A stretch of 64,000 nt of DNA from Datisca glomerata (lineage: Eukaryota > Streptophyta > Magnoliopsida > Cucurbitales > Datiscaceae): assembly GCA_003255025.1 (NCBI GenBank), contig QANY01009128.1, positions 1,488,547 to 1,552,546 on the forward strand, written 5' to 3'. A model generated the notes under the pieces. The model searched no databases and had not been told where the DNA came from. It saw only the letters and a list, made by a program, of their open reading frames with translations. The position numbers were made by a program, and so were the translations under genes. Shown here piece by piece: positions 46,400 through 58,752 of the stretch (the stretch's first letter is position 1; the number at the start of each line of letters is the position of its first letter).

Positions 46400-49198
46400 A
46401 TCAGAATCTTTTTTCAAGTATATGGGGGTATGAAGTTGAAATGCACTAATGGGAGAAACACACAGGCGTGGTGTTTCTCTTTTACCCAACTTGGAAACAG
46501 AGCTAAATCTGAACTCATATTACATAAGAAAAACAAGAAATTTACCAGCGTAAAGGAGAAACTCAAATTATATAATTGTCATCCCACAGTAGTTCTATAA
46601 TATAACAAAAAAGACAATAGTTGTATAATATAGCATACTCAATTGCTCTTCAATATTCTAAGATTTACAATATTCAGAAGTGGCAAACAACACTCATTAC
46701 GACAATAACCAGCTATTGTTCTACCACACTGCCAATCTTCCTATATGCATTACCTGGAAGATATATTGTAAACAAGAATAATGCTTATAAGAATTCATTT
46801 AAATCAGTTTCAGCAAATAAATTTGCCAAACTAATCAATATCTTCTCAAACACTTATCTATGAGTGACCGATTCCAATTCCTAATTGCTTCCGTAATTTA
46901 TGTACACTACAATGCTCATGAACATACAAATTAAGTTGGGGATCGACCGTGATCATATATTTGTCAACATTCTTAATTCTTTGCATAGTTTCTTTTTACT
47001 GTGATCATCAAATATCTTCTCTAACATTATGTCTTAAAGCGTAACCAACTGACAGTGCCCATAAGGAACGAGAGTTTTAAATTGAAGTGTTCATAAAATG
47101 GGTAAGGTAGAATCTGAATGTAATTATTTTGTACTATCAGATGCCATATGCCTCTATTAAATACTTAAATGACTAGCAAGAAGACCCTGATATTTGGTTG
47201 CTACTATAAGTTTGAAAATTATATTGCTATTTATAGCTCCATAAGTTTTTTTCCTTTTTCGGGTTGCTAATGAGACACACCTTCAGAGAGTAACACATGA
47301 TTACATCCCGAGTGATGCCATAGTGTTTTAAGGATAAATTCACTCCCTCCATTTCTAGATTTGAGCAGATCCACACCCATGTAACACCTGGAAAATGACC
47401 ATTGAAATAAGCACAAAATCACAATACCTTGTCTTTTTAATCAAAAAAAGAACTCAGAACCGATGCTACAAAATTTACTACAACATGACCTCCAGTCTTA
47501 ATGCAATGCAATGTTAAAAGGACACTCCACGATTGTGAAACCAGACTTCTAATCTCAATGCAATACAATGCAATGTAGTGTTAAATGACACTCAATATTT
47601 GACTCTCACGCAAAATAATGTTATAGACATAAATCTTTTAGAGAAGTGATGGGATGTCATCTACAAGGAATTAACTAAACTCAAAGTTCACTTTTTCTTA
47701 AGCCAACCAATCAAGTATGCAACCATTGATCATTTTCACAAAAATAATCCTACCTTTATGCTTGGACTGTGATTATATCATGAGATTAATGTTCAGCCGT
47801 TCATCTTTGGAGAAAGAACATTATACAAGAATCATGGCCTAAAATAAGTAAAGATAAGACTTACTAAACCAATTTCTTCACATCAAACGTAATAGTAATT
47901 CAATATCCAATTCGCTGCTCAATATATAGAACGCAAAGAACTAAAAGGAAAAATGGCTGAAATCAATGAAATGAAACAGAATGCAGCAATGGCAAAGGGA
48001 AAATTCACCAACTACAATAGTAAACTTGAACCGAATAAGCAGAAGCACTATCATGAGAAAATAACTTTTGAGAGAAAAGGCATTGCATTTTATCAGTAAA
48101 GTCGTAAAATGCAATTAGGCTCTCATGTTTTCATTCTTGTGAAATTCTATAACCAACGATGAAAATAATTCTACAAATATTAAACATGCCAGAATCCAAA
48201 AAAATAAGTTCAAGAGAAAAATAAGGGGAAAAAAAAGTAGTTGTATTTGTAAATAGTCATTGTAGCCTATCTTTGTAGCAGTGAAACAATTTTATAAAAA
48301 ATTGATATGTTTTTTGTTAAAAGGTAAATATAGTAACCAGAAAAATATTTACAAATACAAGAGTCATACCCAGGAAGGTAAAAAGAATCATACTACAAAA
48401 AGTTAAAATAAAAAGGACAAAGAAGACAACCCAACCACTAAGAAAACCTAGCTCTATACAAATCTCAGTTATCAAAGAGTCAAGACTCACTATCTGAGGT
48501 ATTATCTTTAATTATGTACCATAACCTTTCTCTGATACTACTAACTATAATCTTTCCAAGAATTACAATATCCATCACTTTCCTTTTGAAAACTATTTAA
48601 TTTCTTTCAATCCAAGTATAATATATGGAAACTTTTGACAAAAAATGTATAATATATGGAAACAGTAAATATCAAGTTAACAATTCTAGAATGAAGATCT
48701 TTAATAGCAATGTCATAATATTTAGGAATTCAAACAGAAAACCATATTAGTATGTGTGCCAGGTGACATTCAGCCTATGATAACACAAAAGCATTGTAAA
48801 TGTTCTTAATTAACAGAAAACACTCCGTTGGAGGAGGGTTTCCAAAACTAGACATCATCGAGATCAGACAAGGGAAGGGTCGATTTTAACTTAAAACCAA
48901 ACAAAGTTGGTCCATCTTCAATAACAGAGCTAGGCCAATTCCATATCCCCCTCTTATGGGGAAAAATATTTTTTCATATAGATCATTCAATATAGGAGGA
49001 TTCTGTTAATCAAATATGGGTCATCTTTTTTTGGACGACCCAATGTTCACCGCTGCGTCTTATCTTATGATAAAGCTACTACTTGTTTTTCTAAGTTTTT
49101 TTTGGGTAGAGTGTGTGTGCCCTCCGTTTACCACAATTGAATAATATTATAAGTTGTTGAACCAACAATAAAAAGCTCTAGTCCTCTATGGTGGGGTC
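46400..49198. other. AT-rich intergenic stretch, nothing recognised
   Basis: 2.8 kb without a credible ORF. Weak internal repetition (CAATGCAATG..TTAAA.GACACTC at about 47.5 kb) is all that is visible. It may be the decayed right half of the CACTA element, but no TIR or subterminal motif was found to support that. Confidence 0.45.
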
Positions 49199-49203
49199 AT
49201 GAC

Positions 49204-49455
49204 TGTTAAATAATATATTTTAGTTATCTTATTTGGTTAGGTTGTTAAGGGTATTTTGGTTTTTTCTCTATTCCTTCTTTAACTTTACTTTGTGTATCTC
49301 TCTCAGTAGTTTTCTTCGATGGTTAATGTGTAAAAGATATTTTTCAGTTATGTCTTCACTCTTCTGCTTCACTCTTCTGCTTCATCTATTTCTTCTTTCT
49401 TTCTCTACAATCGTCGGCAGGATCTTCTTCTTCCCTCTTTTCTTGAATTTCTTCA
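49204..49455 (+). repeat. 5' LTR of the 49.2-kb copia element (252 bp)
   Basis: TGTTAAATAATATATTTTAG to GAATTTCTTCA, followed directly by TTGTATCAGAGCC, a near-perfect tRNA-Met primer site (49456-49468). The 3' copy matches it closely outside the inverted part. Confidence 0.85.
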
Positions 49456-49482
49456 TTGTATCAGAGCCATTGTTGACTCACG

Positions 49483-52400
49483 TCAATGGTTGATCCGTCT
49501 GTCATCCCTTCCCTTGATTTTCAAGAACTTACAGCTCTGAGTGAATCTTAAACAAATGCCCAAACCACTTACCAAATCATGCCTTCTTCTTCCTCTACAC
49601 TAGAGTGTCCTAACACTCCATCAACCATTAGTCCACAAAACTCTTCTCATTCCCAGTATTTTCTCCTTTCAAATATTTGTAATCTCATTCCAATCTGGCT
49701 CGACTCAACAAACTTCATTCTCTGGAAGTACCAGATCATTGTGATTCTTAAGGAGCATATGATGTTCGACTTCGTTGACGATTCAATTCAGTGTCCAGAA
49801 AGATTTCTCAAGATCGATGATAGATCCACGGTTAACCCCTAAATTTGACCAATGGATTGCGCAAGATCAATCACTCCTAACACTCATCAACGCTACTCTC
49901 TCACCTATGGTTTTGGCATACGTTGTGGGCTGCCGGACCTAAAAAAAGGTATGAGATTCCATCAAAAAAAGGTTTTCTTCAATCTCTCGCACAAACATCT
50001 TACAGCTTAAAAGTGATCTTCAATCTGTGAGCAAGAAACTGACAGAAAATATCGATATGTATATTCAGTGGATTAAGGAGATAAAATATGAGCTTTCTAC
50101 TACTTCAGTTCACGTTGATGATGAGGATATCCTCATCTTCACTATCAACGATCTACCAACTGACTTCAATGCTCTCAGAACCACTATCCGGACTAGAGTC
50201 GAACCTCTCAACCTGGAAGAGCATCATGTGATTCTGAAAGCAGAAGAGCAGTTCTTGGAATCACAGATCAAGAAGCAAGACATATCCTTCCCAAATACTG
50301 CTCTACTGGCCTCCTACTCCAACAATAGAGGATCATCAAGAGGTAGAGGTAATTTTAATACGGGTAGAAATGGTAGATTTGGTTCTGGCAGAAATTCCTT
50401 TGGTAGAGGAAGAAATCAAAATTGACAATCAAATAATATGTCATATGTTCTTGGACCACCCCTCCTCACACTCATTCAGCATCTACCTCTAAATCTGTTG
50501 TCAATTTTTATTATGATGTTACTATGCCCTCTCAACCAAATATGATACAATGTTAAATTTGTCAAAAATTTGGCTACAGTGCTCTAGATTGGTGTCATCG
50601 TCTTAATTTTTCTTATCAAAGACGTCCTCCTACCAACTCACTCACTACTATAATTGCCTCGAGTCAGATTTCTCATCTCACGGATCCACAAGTTTGGTTA
50701 ACCGATACTGGGTGTAACACCCACTTATCCCCTGACTTGCATAGTTTTTACACTCTAACAGAGTATACTGGTGAGGATAATGTTTCGGTTGGCAATGGAC
50801 AAGCCCTCTCTATCACCCATACAAGTTCTGCTACTATCCACACTCCTAATAAAGCTTTTAATCTTTCTGAAGTCTATTGTGTTCCTAATATTTGTTCTAA
50901 TATTTTATTTGTTCATATATTCTGTTTTGAGCATAATTGCTCGTTTATTTTTTATGCCCCCTTTTTTCTGTAATTAGGACAAAGTAACATGGGCCATTCT
51001 ACATAGAGGATCGAGCATAAATGGCTTATACCCCATCCCTTCTCACTTGCCTACCTCTTCTGTTGCTTATCTTGCTTCTCAGTCTTCTAATGTTCTTTGG
51101 AACAATAGATTAGGACACATATCTCACCATATTGTTAGGAAGGTTTTGAATTCTGCTAATATACATTGTAATGCCTCATTCTGATCATTGTGTTAGCAAT
51201 AAAATGTCTCGACTTCCTTTTTTTGTCTCTACTACTATTTCTACTTGTCCTCTTGAACTCATTCATAGTGATATGTGAGGACCCTTTCCTACCACATCCA
51301 TTCTAGGATATAGATATTATGTTATTTTTATTGATGATTTTTTTAGATATTCCTGGATTTTTTCAATTTCTCTTAAATCTGATGTTTTAAGTATGCTCAA
51401 GAAACTTAAACCTTTACTTGAAAACATGTTCACTAATAAAATCAAAACTTTTTGGTCTGATGGGGGTGGTGAATATACCAGCCTCTCTCTTTCAGACTTG
51501 TCTTAATGAACATGGTATTTTTCATAAGAATTCTTGTCCCTATACCCCTCAGAAAATTGGAGTTGGTGAGCGGAAACATAAGCACATCATTGAAATATGT
51601 CTTACTCTTCTACATCATGCTTCTCTTCCCCCCTTTTTAGAATTTTGTTTTGAATACTACAGTCTATTTGATAAATAGGATGCCTAATTTTGTCACTAAT
51701 AATATTTCTCCTTATGAATGCTTATTTGGAAAAATGCCTGACTATCATATGTTAAAGGTTTTTAGCTGCTCTTGCTATCCTAGTCTTAGACCATATATGC
51801 AAAATAAGTTTACTGTCAGTTCTCCTTTGGATAGCTCACCTACTGTTGCTTATCCTAATAAATATTCTGCTGCTGGTTGTGAAACTTTACATACTGATTT
51901 GTTGTCTAGTACTACTACTTTAAACAATTTTGTTAATTTTATTGAGCACGCTACTGATTTATTACCGTCTGCTGTTGTTTCTGCTCCCAATATTGTTGTT
52001 TTACATTGTTCAATTAATTCCAATGCTAGTCTGCCATCTGCTGAATGTTATGTTTCTTGTGCTATTCATGTGGATCCTACTGCTACTACTTTAGACAGAG
52101 CTACTGCTACTGATATGGTTTTACCTACTAATTATAATCCTTTTTTTGTTCCTTCTATTCCTCCTCTATCTCACACTACTAGTCATTTTACACATCCTAT
52201 GCAAACTCATTTCAAATCTGAAATTTCTAAGAAAAATGTTTTTTAGCTTCTGGTTCTCTTAGTAACACACTTACTGAACCTACATCTTTTAGTTCAACCA
52301 TTAAAAGTTCTCATTGGACTCAGGCAATGGAAGAAGATTTTAATGCTCTTACTAATCAACATACTTGGAGTCTTGTTCCTTCACCACCACATAAAAGTAT

Positions 52401-52880
52401 TGTAGGTTGTAAGTGGGTTTATAAATTAAAATATAAACCAGATGATTCTATTGCTCGACATAAAGCCAGGCTTGTAGCCAAAGGCTTTCATCAACAAGTA
52501 GGGTTAGATTAGAATGAGACCTTCAGCCCAGTTATTAAGAGACATTAGATGTTAAAGAATACTTTTTTACATGGTTCTTTATGTGAAGAGGTGTACATGA
52601 CTTAACCACGAGGATTTATAGACAAAGACCTTCCAAACTATATTTGTAAACTAAATAAGTCCATTTACGCTTTAAAACAGGCACCTAGAGCCTGGTTTGA
52701 TAAATTTACTTCACACCTATTATCTATTGGATTTGTTGCTTCTCAGGCTTATACTTCTCTTTTTATTCATGCTACCTATGCTACTCTTACTTATATCTTG
52801 TTATATGTTGATGATATAAGTATTAGTGGTACTTCTTCTAATTACATTAATAAGATTGTGAATAATTTACAGCATGCTGT
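49483..52880 (+). pseudogene. Degenerate copia gag-pol
   Basis: Gag at 49579-50425 (NLIPIWLDSTNFILWKYQI, then LTENIDMYIQWIKEIKYEL, ending in an RGRGNFNTGRNGRFG-type basic tail). The zinc knuckle is degenerate (MIQC at about 50550, QICQKF-like, DWCH). Protease has WLTDTGCNTHLSPD (about 50700) with the DTG active site. Integrase fragments lie at 51.2-51.7 kb ([39 protein letters not shown]). RT at 52327-52870 has WSLVPSPPHKSIVGCKWVYK, ARLVAKGFHQQVG, APRAWFDKF and LYVDDISISG. In-frame stops occur at about 49841, 50423, 52246 and 52510, among others. A short deletion removes RT residues after ETFSPVI. Confidence 0.85.
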
Positions 52881-52883
52881 AAA

Positions 52884-53376
52884 GGTAAAAAAGGAAAAGA
52901 GAAAAGACCAAAATGCCTTTAACAACCTAACCGAATAAGCTAACTAAAATATATCATTTAACATCCCCCTCAAACTTATCTACAGCTTGTGGATAAGTTT
53001 ATCTCTTAAAACATGAAACTGAGGTGTGGCTAATGGCTTAGTAAACAAATCAGTCAGTTGGTGAGAATAAGCAACATGCTTTACAAGAATATCATTTTTC
53101 ATAACTCTCTCACGCACAAAGTGATAATCTATTTCAAAATGCTTTGAGCGAGCATGAAGAATATGGTTTGAAGCCAGAGAAATGGCAGACGTGTTGTCAC
53201 AGAAAAAGAACAGGAGAACGAGACTGGTAGACACGAAAATCACACAGAATTTGTCTCAACCATGTCAATTCTGCTGCAATGTTAGCCAAAACCTTGTATT
53301 CAGCATCAGTTGAAGATCTGGCAACCGTAGCTTGTTTCTTTGCACTCCACGAAATAACATTTAGACCAAGAAAGAT
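52884..53376 (-). mobile_element. Inverted segment of the copia element: RNase H, polypurine tract, LTR start
   Basis: The minus strand reads FLGLNVISWSAKKQATVAR, SSTDAEYKVLANIAAELTWL, CDNTSAISLASN and then, to its stop, LTDLFTKPLATPQFHVLRDK. These are the copia RNase H C-terminus, opposite to the rest of the element. It is followed by GAGGGGGA (polypurine tract, 52971-52964) and TGTTAAATGATATATTTTAG from 52963, the LTR start. Flipping the segment would rejoin the LTR at TATCTCTC with only about a dozen bases lost. Confidence 0.85.
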
Positions 53377-53520
53377 CATGTATCTCTCTCAGTAGTTTTC
53401 TTCGATAGTTAATGTGTAAAAGATATTTTTCAGCTTTGTCTTCACCATTCTACTTCATCTCTTTCTTCTTTTTTTCTCTTGGCAGGATCTTCTTATTCCC
53501 TCTTTTCTTGAATTTCTTCA
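53377..53520 (+). repeat. Remaining + strand part of the 3' LTR
   Basis: TATCTCTCTCAGTAG to GAATTTCTTCA, matching 5' LTR positions about 49294-49455 with a short internal deletion of a repeated CTTCTGCTTCA unit. It is followed directly by the ATGAC target duplication. Confidence 0.85.
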
Positions 53521-53525
53521 ATGAC

Positions 53526-55552
53526 ATGCAACATGTAAGGAACATAGACCATCTGATTAAATATCGAACGTGGTCCCGCCACATGGGATGCCTACATTAG
53601 ATCTAATAAACTACTATATATAATTTTGTTTAAAGTATTTATCTAAATGTTAAACAAAGTTTAAATCCTGAAACTTGTCCATGAATCATTTGCAAACTCC
53701 ACTTTCCCAATCAAAATAATGTAAGTTATTTAGTTGATTGAGACTGTTTGATAGTCAAAATGGAGATTGAAGTTGGTAGTTGCGTGTGAGCTTATGATTG
53801 GCTGAGTTCTTTAATTTTCTGATGAATTGGACAGGTATTGTGATTTTATTTATTGTTTTTGTTTCAACCTTACAAACCTAATCTTCTTTTGGTTTAAATA
53901 ACCATATTTTTTCAATGATTCACCGTAGGAGAATATGGTTTGTCGACCTCTTTGATTATATGAATCTAAGTCTCCGTCTTCGTGGGAGGTTTTGCCCGTC
54001 CTTCCAAACTTATTTTGTCGTTTAATTTGGTCACAAAAGTAATAAAATATTAAAGAATGTTCACATGTTGCCATTCGATTGATTTAGGTTTTAACTCATC
54101 CTTTGTAGACGAATATTAAATGAGAATCCTTACGTTTTTTGGTATTAAGTTCTCACTAATATTTACGTTAACCATACTGTTAAAAAGATAAAATTTAAAA
54201 AACAAGATCTACGTCTTGGTAATATATTGAGACAGTTAATAAGCTATAAACTCTCATTCTGAGCTATGTGACAAAAGAAAGCTGGGAAAATCGTTTGTCT
54301 CATGTTATAAGAAAGATGTGGTTATACAAGTAATTGCGCTCTAGCATGTCTTTATTAAGATTCATGAAACTAACATCGCATATTAATTGAGTAATTCTAA
54401 ATTGATCAAATGTATTCCACAAATTGATTAATCAATTGTTTAGAGAGTTTATCATGTCTTTTAGGTAATGTTTACGTTGTCAGTATTAAGATTTCTGCTT
54501 AATTTCTCTCTCCGACCTCTTATAACGTGTGTGCGTATCATCTCTCTTTAAATTTGATAAAAATATCATTTAGAGATTAATCATTTTATAATTGTCAAAT
54601 CATTGTCGTACTATAAACACCGATTTGTGACTGATTGATCTGTCACTCAGTTAACGTCATGATTGTTGTTCCATTATTTACGATGTGTGTTGTTTGACAT
54701 TCCATTATTTACGATGCGTGTTGTTTTAACCCCGTGAGTTAAGAGTTATGAAAATTGATGAGTTTCAATTTATTATATCATGTGGTTAACTTGATTAATT
54801 TAATTTTTCAACCTTCATTTTCATATGTAATTTGATCGGTCTAGAATTATTAATCTCAATCATTAAAATTTAATTATTGACTATGCATAAACTTTTAGCT
54901 CCATCAGTTAAGAGTTATTAAAAATGATGACTTTTAACTCGTTTTATTACGTGATTAAATCTGATTTTCCAACCCCTTTCCGTTTGTGAACTCTTTTGAA
55001 GTGGTTGATCAGGCAATGAAATTTCATATTGCATGTAATCAATGACAGTAATCATGTAATTTTTTATTTAATGATTAGAGATTTCAAGTCAATTTATGCG
55101 CATTTCGATTAGTCTCTTTTTAAAGGCGCACTATCCTACATGGCTCTGATGCATTTAAAAGTAATACAATTCTCACATGATTTGTAGTTGATAAAGAAAT
55201 ATATCACCTCCCTTTACCAACTGGACTAACTTTTCTGGAAGACAAAACATTATGCATGTTCAACATTAACTCGCCAAATCAGAAAAATAAAAAGGTAAAT
55301 TATATATCATAAACTTAAAATTGACATTCAAATTCAGCCACTAATTAATAAAGCACATAAAAACTCTCACCCTATTTTTTTTGTCTCTGATAATTTTTAG
55401 ACCATGCATGAAACTGACTCAAAACATTAAGACGCCTCAACACCTCATAGAGAAGAGTTGTAAATTAACAATTAAATAACCAAACCCTCAATGACATGAA
55501 ATTAAACAACAAAAATAATGAAATGACCCAAAATGGAACACATAACAACATC
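53526..55552. other. AT-rich intergenic stretch, no gene seen
   Basis: No domain-bearing ORF. Minor structure: TTCCATTATTTACGATG.GTGTTGTTT is tandemly repeated at about 54670 and 54703, and a block starting GAGTTAAGAGTTAT (54737) recurs in diverged form at about 54907. The last part is probably 3' UTR of the STIG1-like gene. Confidence 0.5.
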
Positions 55553-56245
55553 TTAAATAAAATCACTTTCCCCCGAGCCCGGCGGGTGATCACCCTTAGG
55601 CGGGTGCGGTGGCTGTGGCGGTTTTGATGGTCTAGGAGAGAACGGAGGATGAGGTGATTGTGGTGGAAAAAACGGTGGTTGTGGTGGTCTAGGAGGGAAC
55701 GGGAAAGGAGGACGAGGCGGTTGTGGCGGCTGAGGTGGTCTAGGAGGGAAGGGGAAAGGAGGAAGAGGCGGCCGAGGCGGTAACGGGAAAGGCCAAGGGG
55801 GGAAAGGCTGAGAATAGCCACATAAACCAAAGAAACAAGGGACACCAAAAGGGCAACGATTCCCACATTTACCACAGTTAAAAGGGCTAACATTAATGTT
55901 AACACAAAAGCCATCACAACATTGCCAAGTGAATGGGCATCTGATTCCACACCAACCACAATTGTTAACATCATTTGTAACATCAATACAACGGTTTCTA
56001 CAACACCTCATTCTTGGTGGGAATTCTCCTACACGACTACACTTCCACGGCCTTCCCCAGCACCCTGGGTCCCTTGGGTCGAACCCATTGGTCGACACTT
56101 TGTTGAGCCATGGTGAAGCTTGTGATGAGCCCAAAGTACTTACATTTCTCACAACTGGGTCTCCACCACCTTCTACTCCCAAAAATAATAATAGTGAGAG
56201 TAGAATGAGTGAAATGACGATTTCAACATTGCCTAATAGCTGCAT
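55553..56245 (-). CDS. Secreted STIG1-like cysteine-rich protein with proline-rich tail (230 aa)
   Basis: Single exon; ATG at 56245-56243 (upstream in-frame codons lack ATG). Residues 1-26 (MQLLGNVEIVISLILLSLLL...) are a signal peptide. Residues about 75-145 are the STIG1 domain (PF04885): RMRCCRNRCIDVTND, NNCGWCGIRCPF, CCDGFCVNINVSPFNCGKCG and CPFGVPCFFGLCGY, with the paired cysteines of the family. Residues about 148-225 are almost pure Pro/Phe/Arg/Gln (repeats of PPFPFPPRPPQPP and related) ending KGDHPPGSGESDFI. STIG1 proteins are extracellular and act in stigma exudate and pollen-tube growth. Tail proteins of this kind usually contact the cell wall. The STIG1 plus proline-rich architecture is unusual to my knowledge. 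The GC-rich tail contrasts with its AT-rich surroundings. Confidence 0.88.
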   Translation of the reverse strand: MQLLGNVEIVISLILLSLLLFLGVEGGGDPVVRNVSTLGSSQASPWLNKVSTNGFDPRDPGCWGRPWKCSRVGEFPPRMRCCRNRCIDVTNDVNNCGWCGIRCPFTWQCCDGFCVNINVSPFNCGKCGNRCPFGVPCFFGLCGYSQPFPPWPFPLPPRPPLPPFPFPPRPPQPPQPPRPPFPFPPRPPQPPFFPPQSPHPPFSPRPSKPPQPPHPPKGDHPPGSGESDFI

Positions 56246-56292
56246 GTTAAGAAAGAACAAGGAGAGATGGACTTAGGGGTTTGCTTATTTGG

Positions 56293-56312
56293 TGTATATA
56301 TATATATATAAT
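56293..56312 (-). promoter_or_regulatory. TATA region of the STIG1-like gene
   Basis: An alternating TA run ends in TATATACACC on the minus strand about 50 bp upstream of the ATG at 56245. Position and sequence fit a core promoter with a short 5' UTR, though a simple (TA)n repeat cannot be excluded. Confidence 0.55.
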
Positions 56313-58534
56313 TGAATTGAGGGAGTGGGTTTTTTTTTCTCTCTTTTTTTAGATAAAATATGTTTTAAAATTTTTTACTTTTCTAATTTTATCAATCTAC
56401 TACTTTTAACATACATATTGATGTGAACGATGCATCGTTGAAATTTTTGAAACAAATGAATCGTGGCATGTGCAAGTCAGCTTTTGGAGACCATAACTGT
56501 TGACTCGTGTTGACTCACGAGACTCGTAAGATATCAAATCGAAACTCATTCAGAGATCTACGTGTGAAATGGTTTTATCGATTACGGCCTAGTTTCAGGT
56601 ACTGTCAGAGGCTCGGGAGCTGTTTTCGCTAGTTTTGGACATTTTTATAATTTTCTCTTTCTTTAATTTTTAGGATTTTCAGGAACAGTTTAAATAGGTA
56701 TTGTTTAGGATATTTTCGGCAGTTTTGATGATATTGTTGGAGACGTTTTCTCTATAATTTTAATTTTTGATATTTCGTAATTTATCGAATTTATTGCCTA
56801 AATCCTAATAATCTCAGAATTCAAGAGATTTTAGAAAATCAAATTACTAGAAATCGTGCGTGATTCAACAATATTTGATATTGTTAGATTTTCTTCGAGA
56901 CTTCCGCTACATCACATATACAATTGGTTAATTGATTCATTTGGGTCAAGAATTTCTAAAAGTTATTGTAAAAATGGGGCAAGTTCATAACAAAATGTGT
57001 TGACTGAAAATTTATAAGAGTATTATTAAGTACAGTCGACCGAATGTACGAAATCACTTTAAAATAAAGTAAAAAATATAATGACTAAATTGAAAAGTTT
57101 TTATGTTGAATAAATAAAAACTTGAGTATAAAATGCAAAGATTAGATGAGATTTTATTATTATTCTTTTCATTATTATCATTATTATTATTATTTAGGGA
57201 AATCTAGTCTTATCTTCCAAGACTATTCTGATTCAAAAGTTAGTTATTGTAAGTCTAATTTCTTAATTAAGCCGTAGAACAATTTTAAAATATTACAATT
57301 GAATCCTTTTATTAGCCTTAAATTTTAACTTGTCATTTTATTGATTATCTAGACGATTGAATCACTCCTAGATGTTAATTATAAAATCTTATATTATCAA
57401 CACACAAGCGGTTTAAATGTTTGAGGTTTAATAAAAGGACTTTATTGCAAATGGTTTCTATTGAAAAAAAAAGTTATGCTCGCAATTATAATAAATTTGG
57501 AGGACCATATATGCAAATACCCTTTTAATGGGGTTGCTCTAGTTCATGTTTTTATTCAAGTGGGGAAGGGCATGAGGTTGTTCATGTTTTTCTTACAAGG
57601 GAAACTATGGGAGGACTCGTGGTGGGTGTGGGTATGGGTTGGACATGGTGAGCTGCAATTACGTATTACGTGATTAGATCGTTTTTTCCTTTGCTCTGAC
57701 CATCAATGGCTAAAAGTAATTGTAACGGCATGTAAATTAATTACAATGCTTGCTTTGATTGACTTCAAGTTCACGATTTTCTTTTATCTTATCTTCCCTT
57801 TTTCTTTTTCTTCTTCTTTGGTTATCTCGGGTTCACACTTAATAATGCGATTAAATGACCCATTTCTTGCTGATATTGCACTGATGATGAAGTTGTGATC
57901 AGGGCAAAACTAGAACCCATTATCCTCTGATAAATCATTCACTAATCCAAAGATTTATTTATTTCTGACAGGAGTAATATACACCGGGACATCATTCTTC
58001 ATTGACGTCACTAATCCAAAGATCGTGAATTAAAAGAAAGGAGTCGGCAAATAAATTAAACATTATATCGTAACTTGCAATCGACAAGTTTTAGACTGTA
58101 ATCGCATGAATTTGTACAACATACAAATTTTTATTAGATTAAGTACATGAGAAGAAATACAATTACTTACCAATTATAATTAGAGAGTTCACGATTCTGT
58201 TCGGCCATTTGTATTAAAATATAAAAGAAAAGCCAATATTTTACTAGTCATTTTACGTTCGAAGTTATAATTTATAACCATAATTTGAACCAAACTGATC
58301 AGACGTAGAAGAAATCTGCAAAATCTACAGCTTATCTGGAGAAGTATACAAAACAGAGGAAGAAAATGGGAGTTGTTCGAATTCAAGAGATTATTTTGTA
58401 AAATCCCAAACAATGTTCACCCACAGAATAAAAAACCCAGTTTGCTTCAAAGCATGAACCAACTCCAGGCTTCACAGAGCAGATATTAAACGAACTTCAG
58501 CAATATAAAATCCTTTGTGACTTGAAGAAAAGAC
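56313..58534. other. Intergenic stretch, no gene seen
   Basis: AT-rich DNA upstream of the STIG1-like gene and downstream of the bL31m-like gene. A TTATTATTATTATTATT microsatellite lies at about 57176-57195. The frame at 57461-57673 has no recognisable domain and is not called. Confidence 0.5.
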
Positions 58535-58741
58535 TCAGCCTTCAGTGTTTTCGGGATTTGGCTTCTCATAACGGCGCTTGAACTTGGCAATCTGCCCGAC
58601 ACTTTCAGCCATTTGACGTCTTGCCCTAAAATGGTAGACTCTACCAACATTATGTATTTTGGTCATCATAACGTGCATCAGTCTACCGCTCTGTGTCACA
58701 TATGATATCCATTGCATTTGAGGATGCAAACCTTTCTTCAT
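58535..58741 (-). CDS. bL31m-like mitochondrial ribosomal protein (68 aa)
   Basis: One coding exon on the minus strand: MKKGLHPQMQWISYVTQSGR, LMHVMMTKIHNVGRVYHFRA, RRQMAESVGQIAKFKRRYEK, then a short acidic tail. The opening MKKGxHPQ and the highly basic character are those of bL31-type proteins, and plants have a very conserved small nuclear protein of this sequence annotated as ribosomal protein L31, mitochondrial. It would be part of the large mitoribosomal subunit. The length is normal for that protein. The exon begins at 58752 after acceptor TTTGCAG, 11 bases before the ATG, so the 5' UTR is spliced from an upstream exon (59924 to about 60003). Family assignment is from memory. Confidence 0.75.
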   Translation of the reverse strand: MKKGLHPQMQWISYVTQSGRLMHVMMTKIHNVGRVYHFRARRQMAESVGQIAKFKRRYEKPNPENTEG

Positions 58742-58752
58742 TTTTACCCAAT

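Larger units (their letters stand above)
49204..53520 (+). mobile_element. Copia retrotransposon (Ale/Retrofit-like), 4.3 kb, with internal inversion
   Basis: The target duplication is perfect: ATGAC at 49199-49203 and 53521-53525. The 5' LTR is 49204-49455 (TGTTAAATAA...TTTCTTCA), followed by primer site TTGTATCAGAGCC. Gag, protease, integrase and RT follow on the + strand in order, with several stops. From about 52884 to 53376 the sequence is inverted: RNase H, polypurine tract and the first ~80 bp of the 3' LTR read on the minus strand. The remaining 3' LTR (about 53377-53520) is again in + orientation. A segment between RT and RNase H is missing at the left breakpoint. Ale assignment rests on the RT phrase ARLVAKGFHQQVGLD and the short LTRs. 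Confidence 0.88.

Noticed and set aside
55896..56276. Plus-strand frame of 126 codons and minus-strand frame of 173 codons at 55465-55986
   Set aside because: Both overlap the STIG1-like coding exon in other frames and have no signal or domain.
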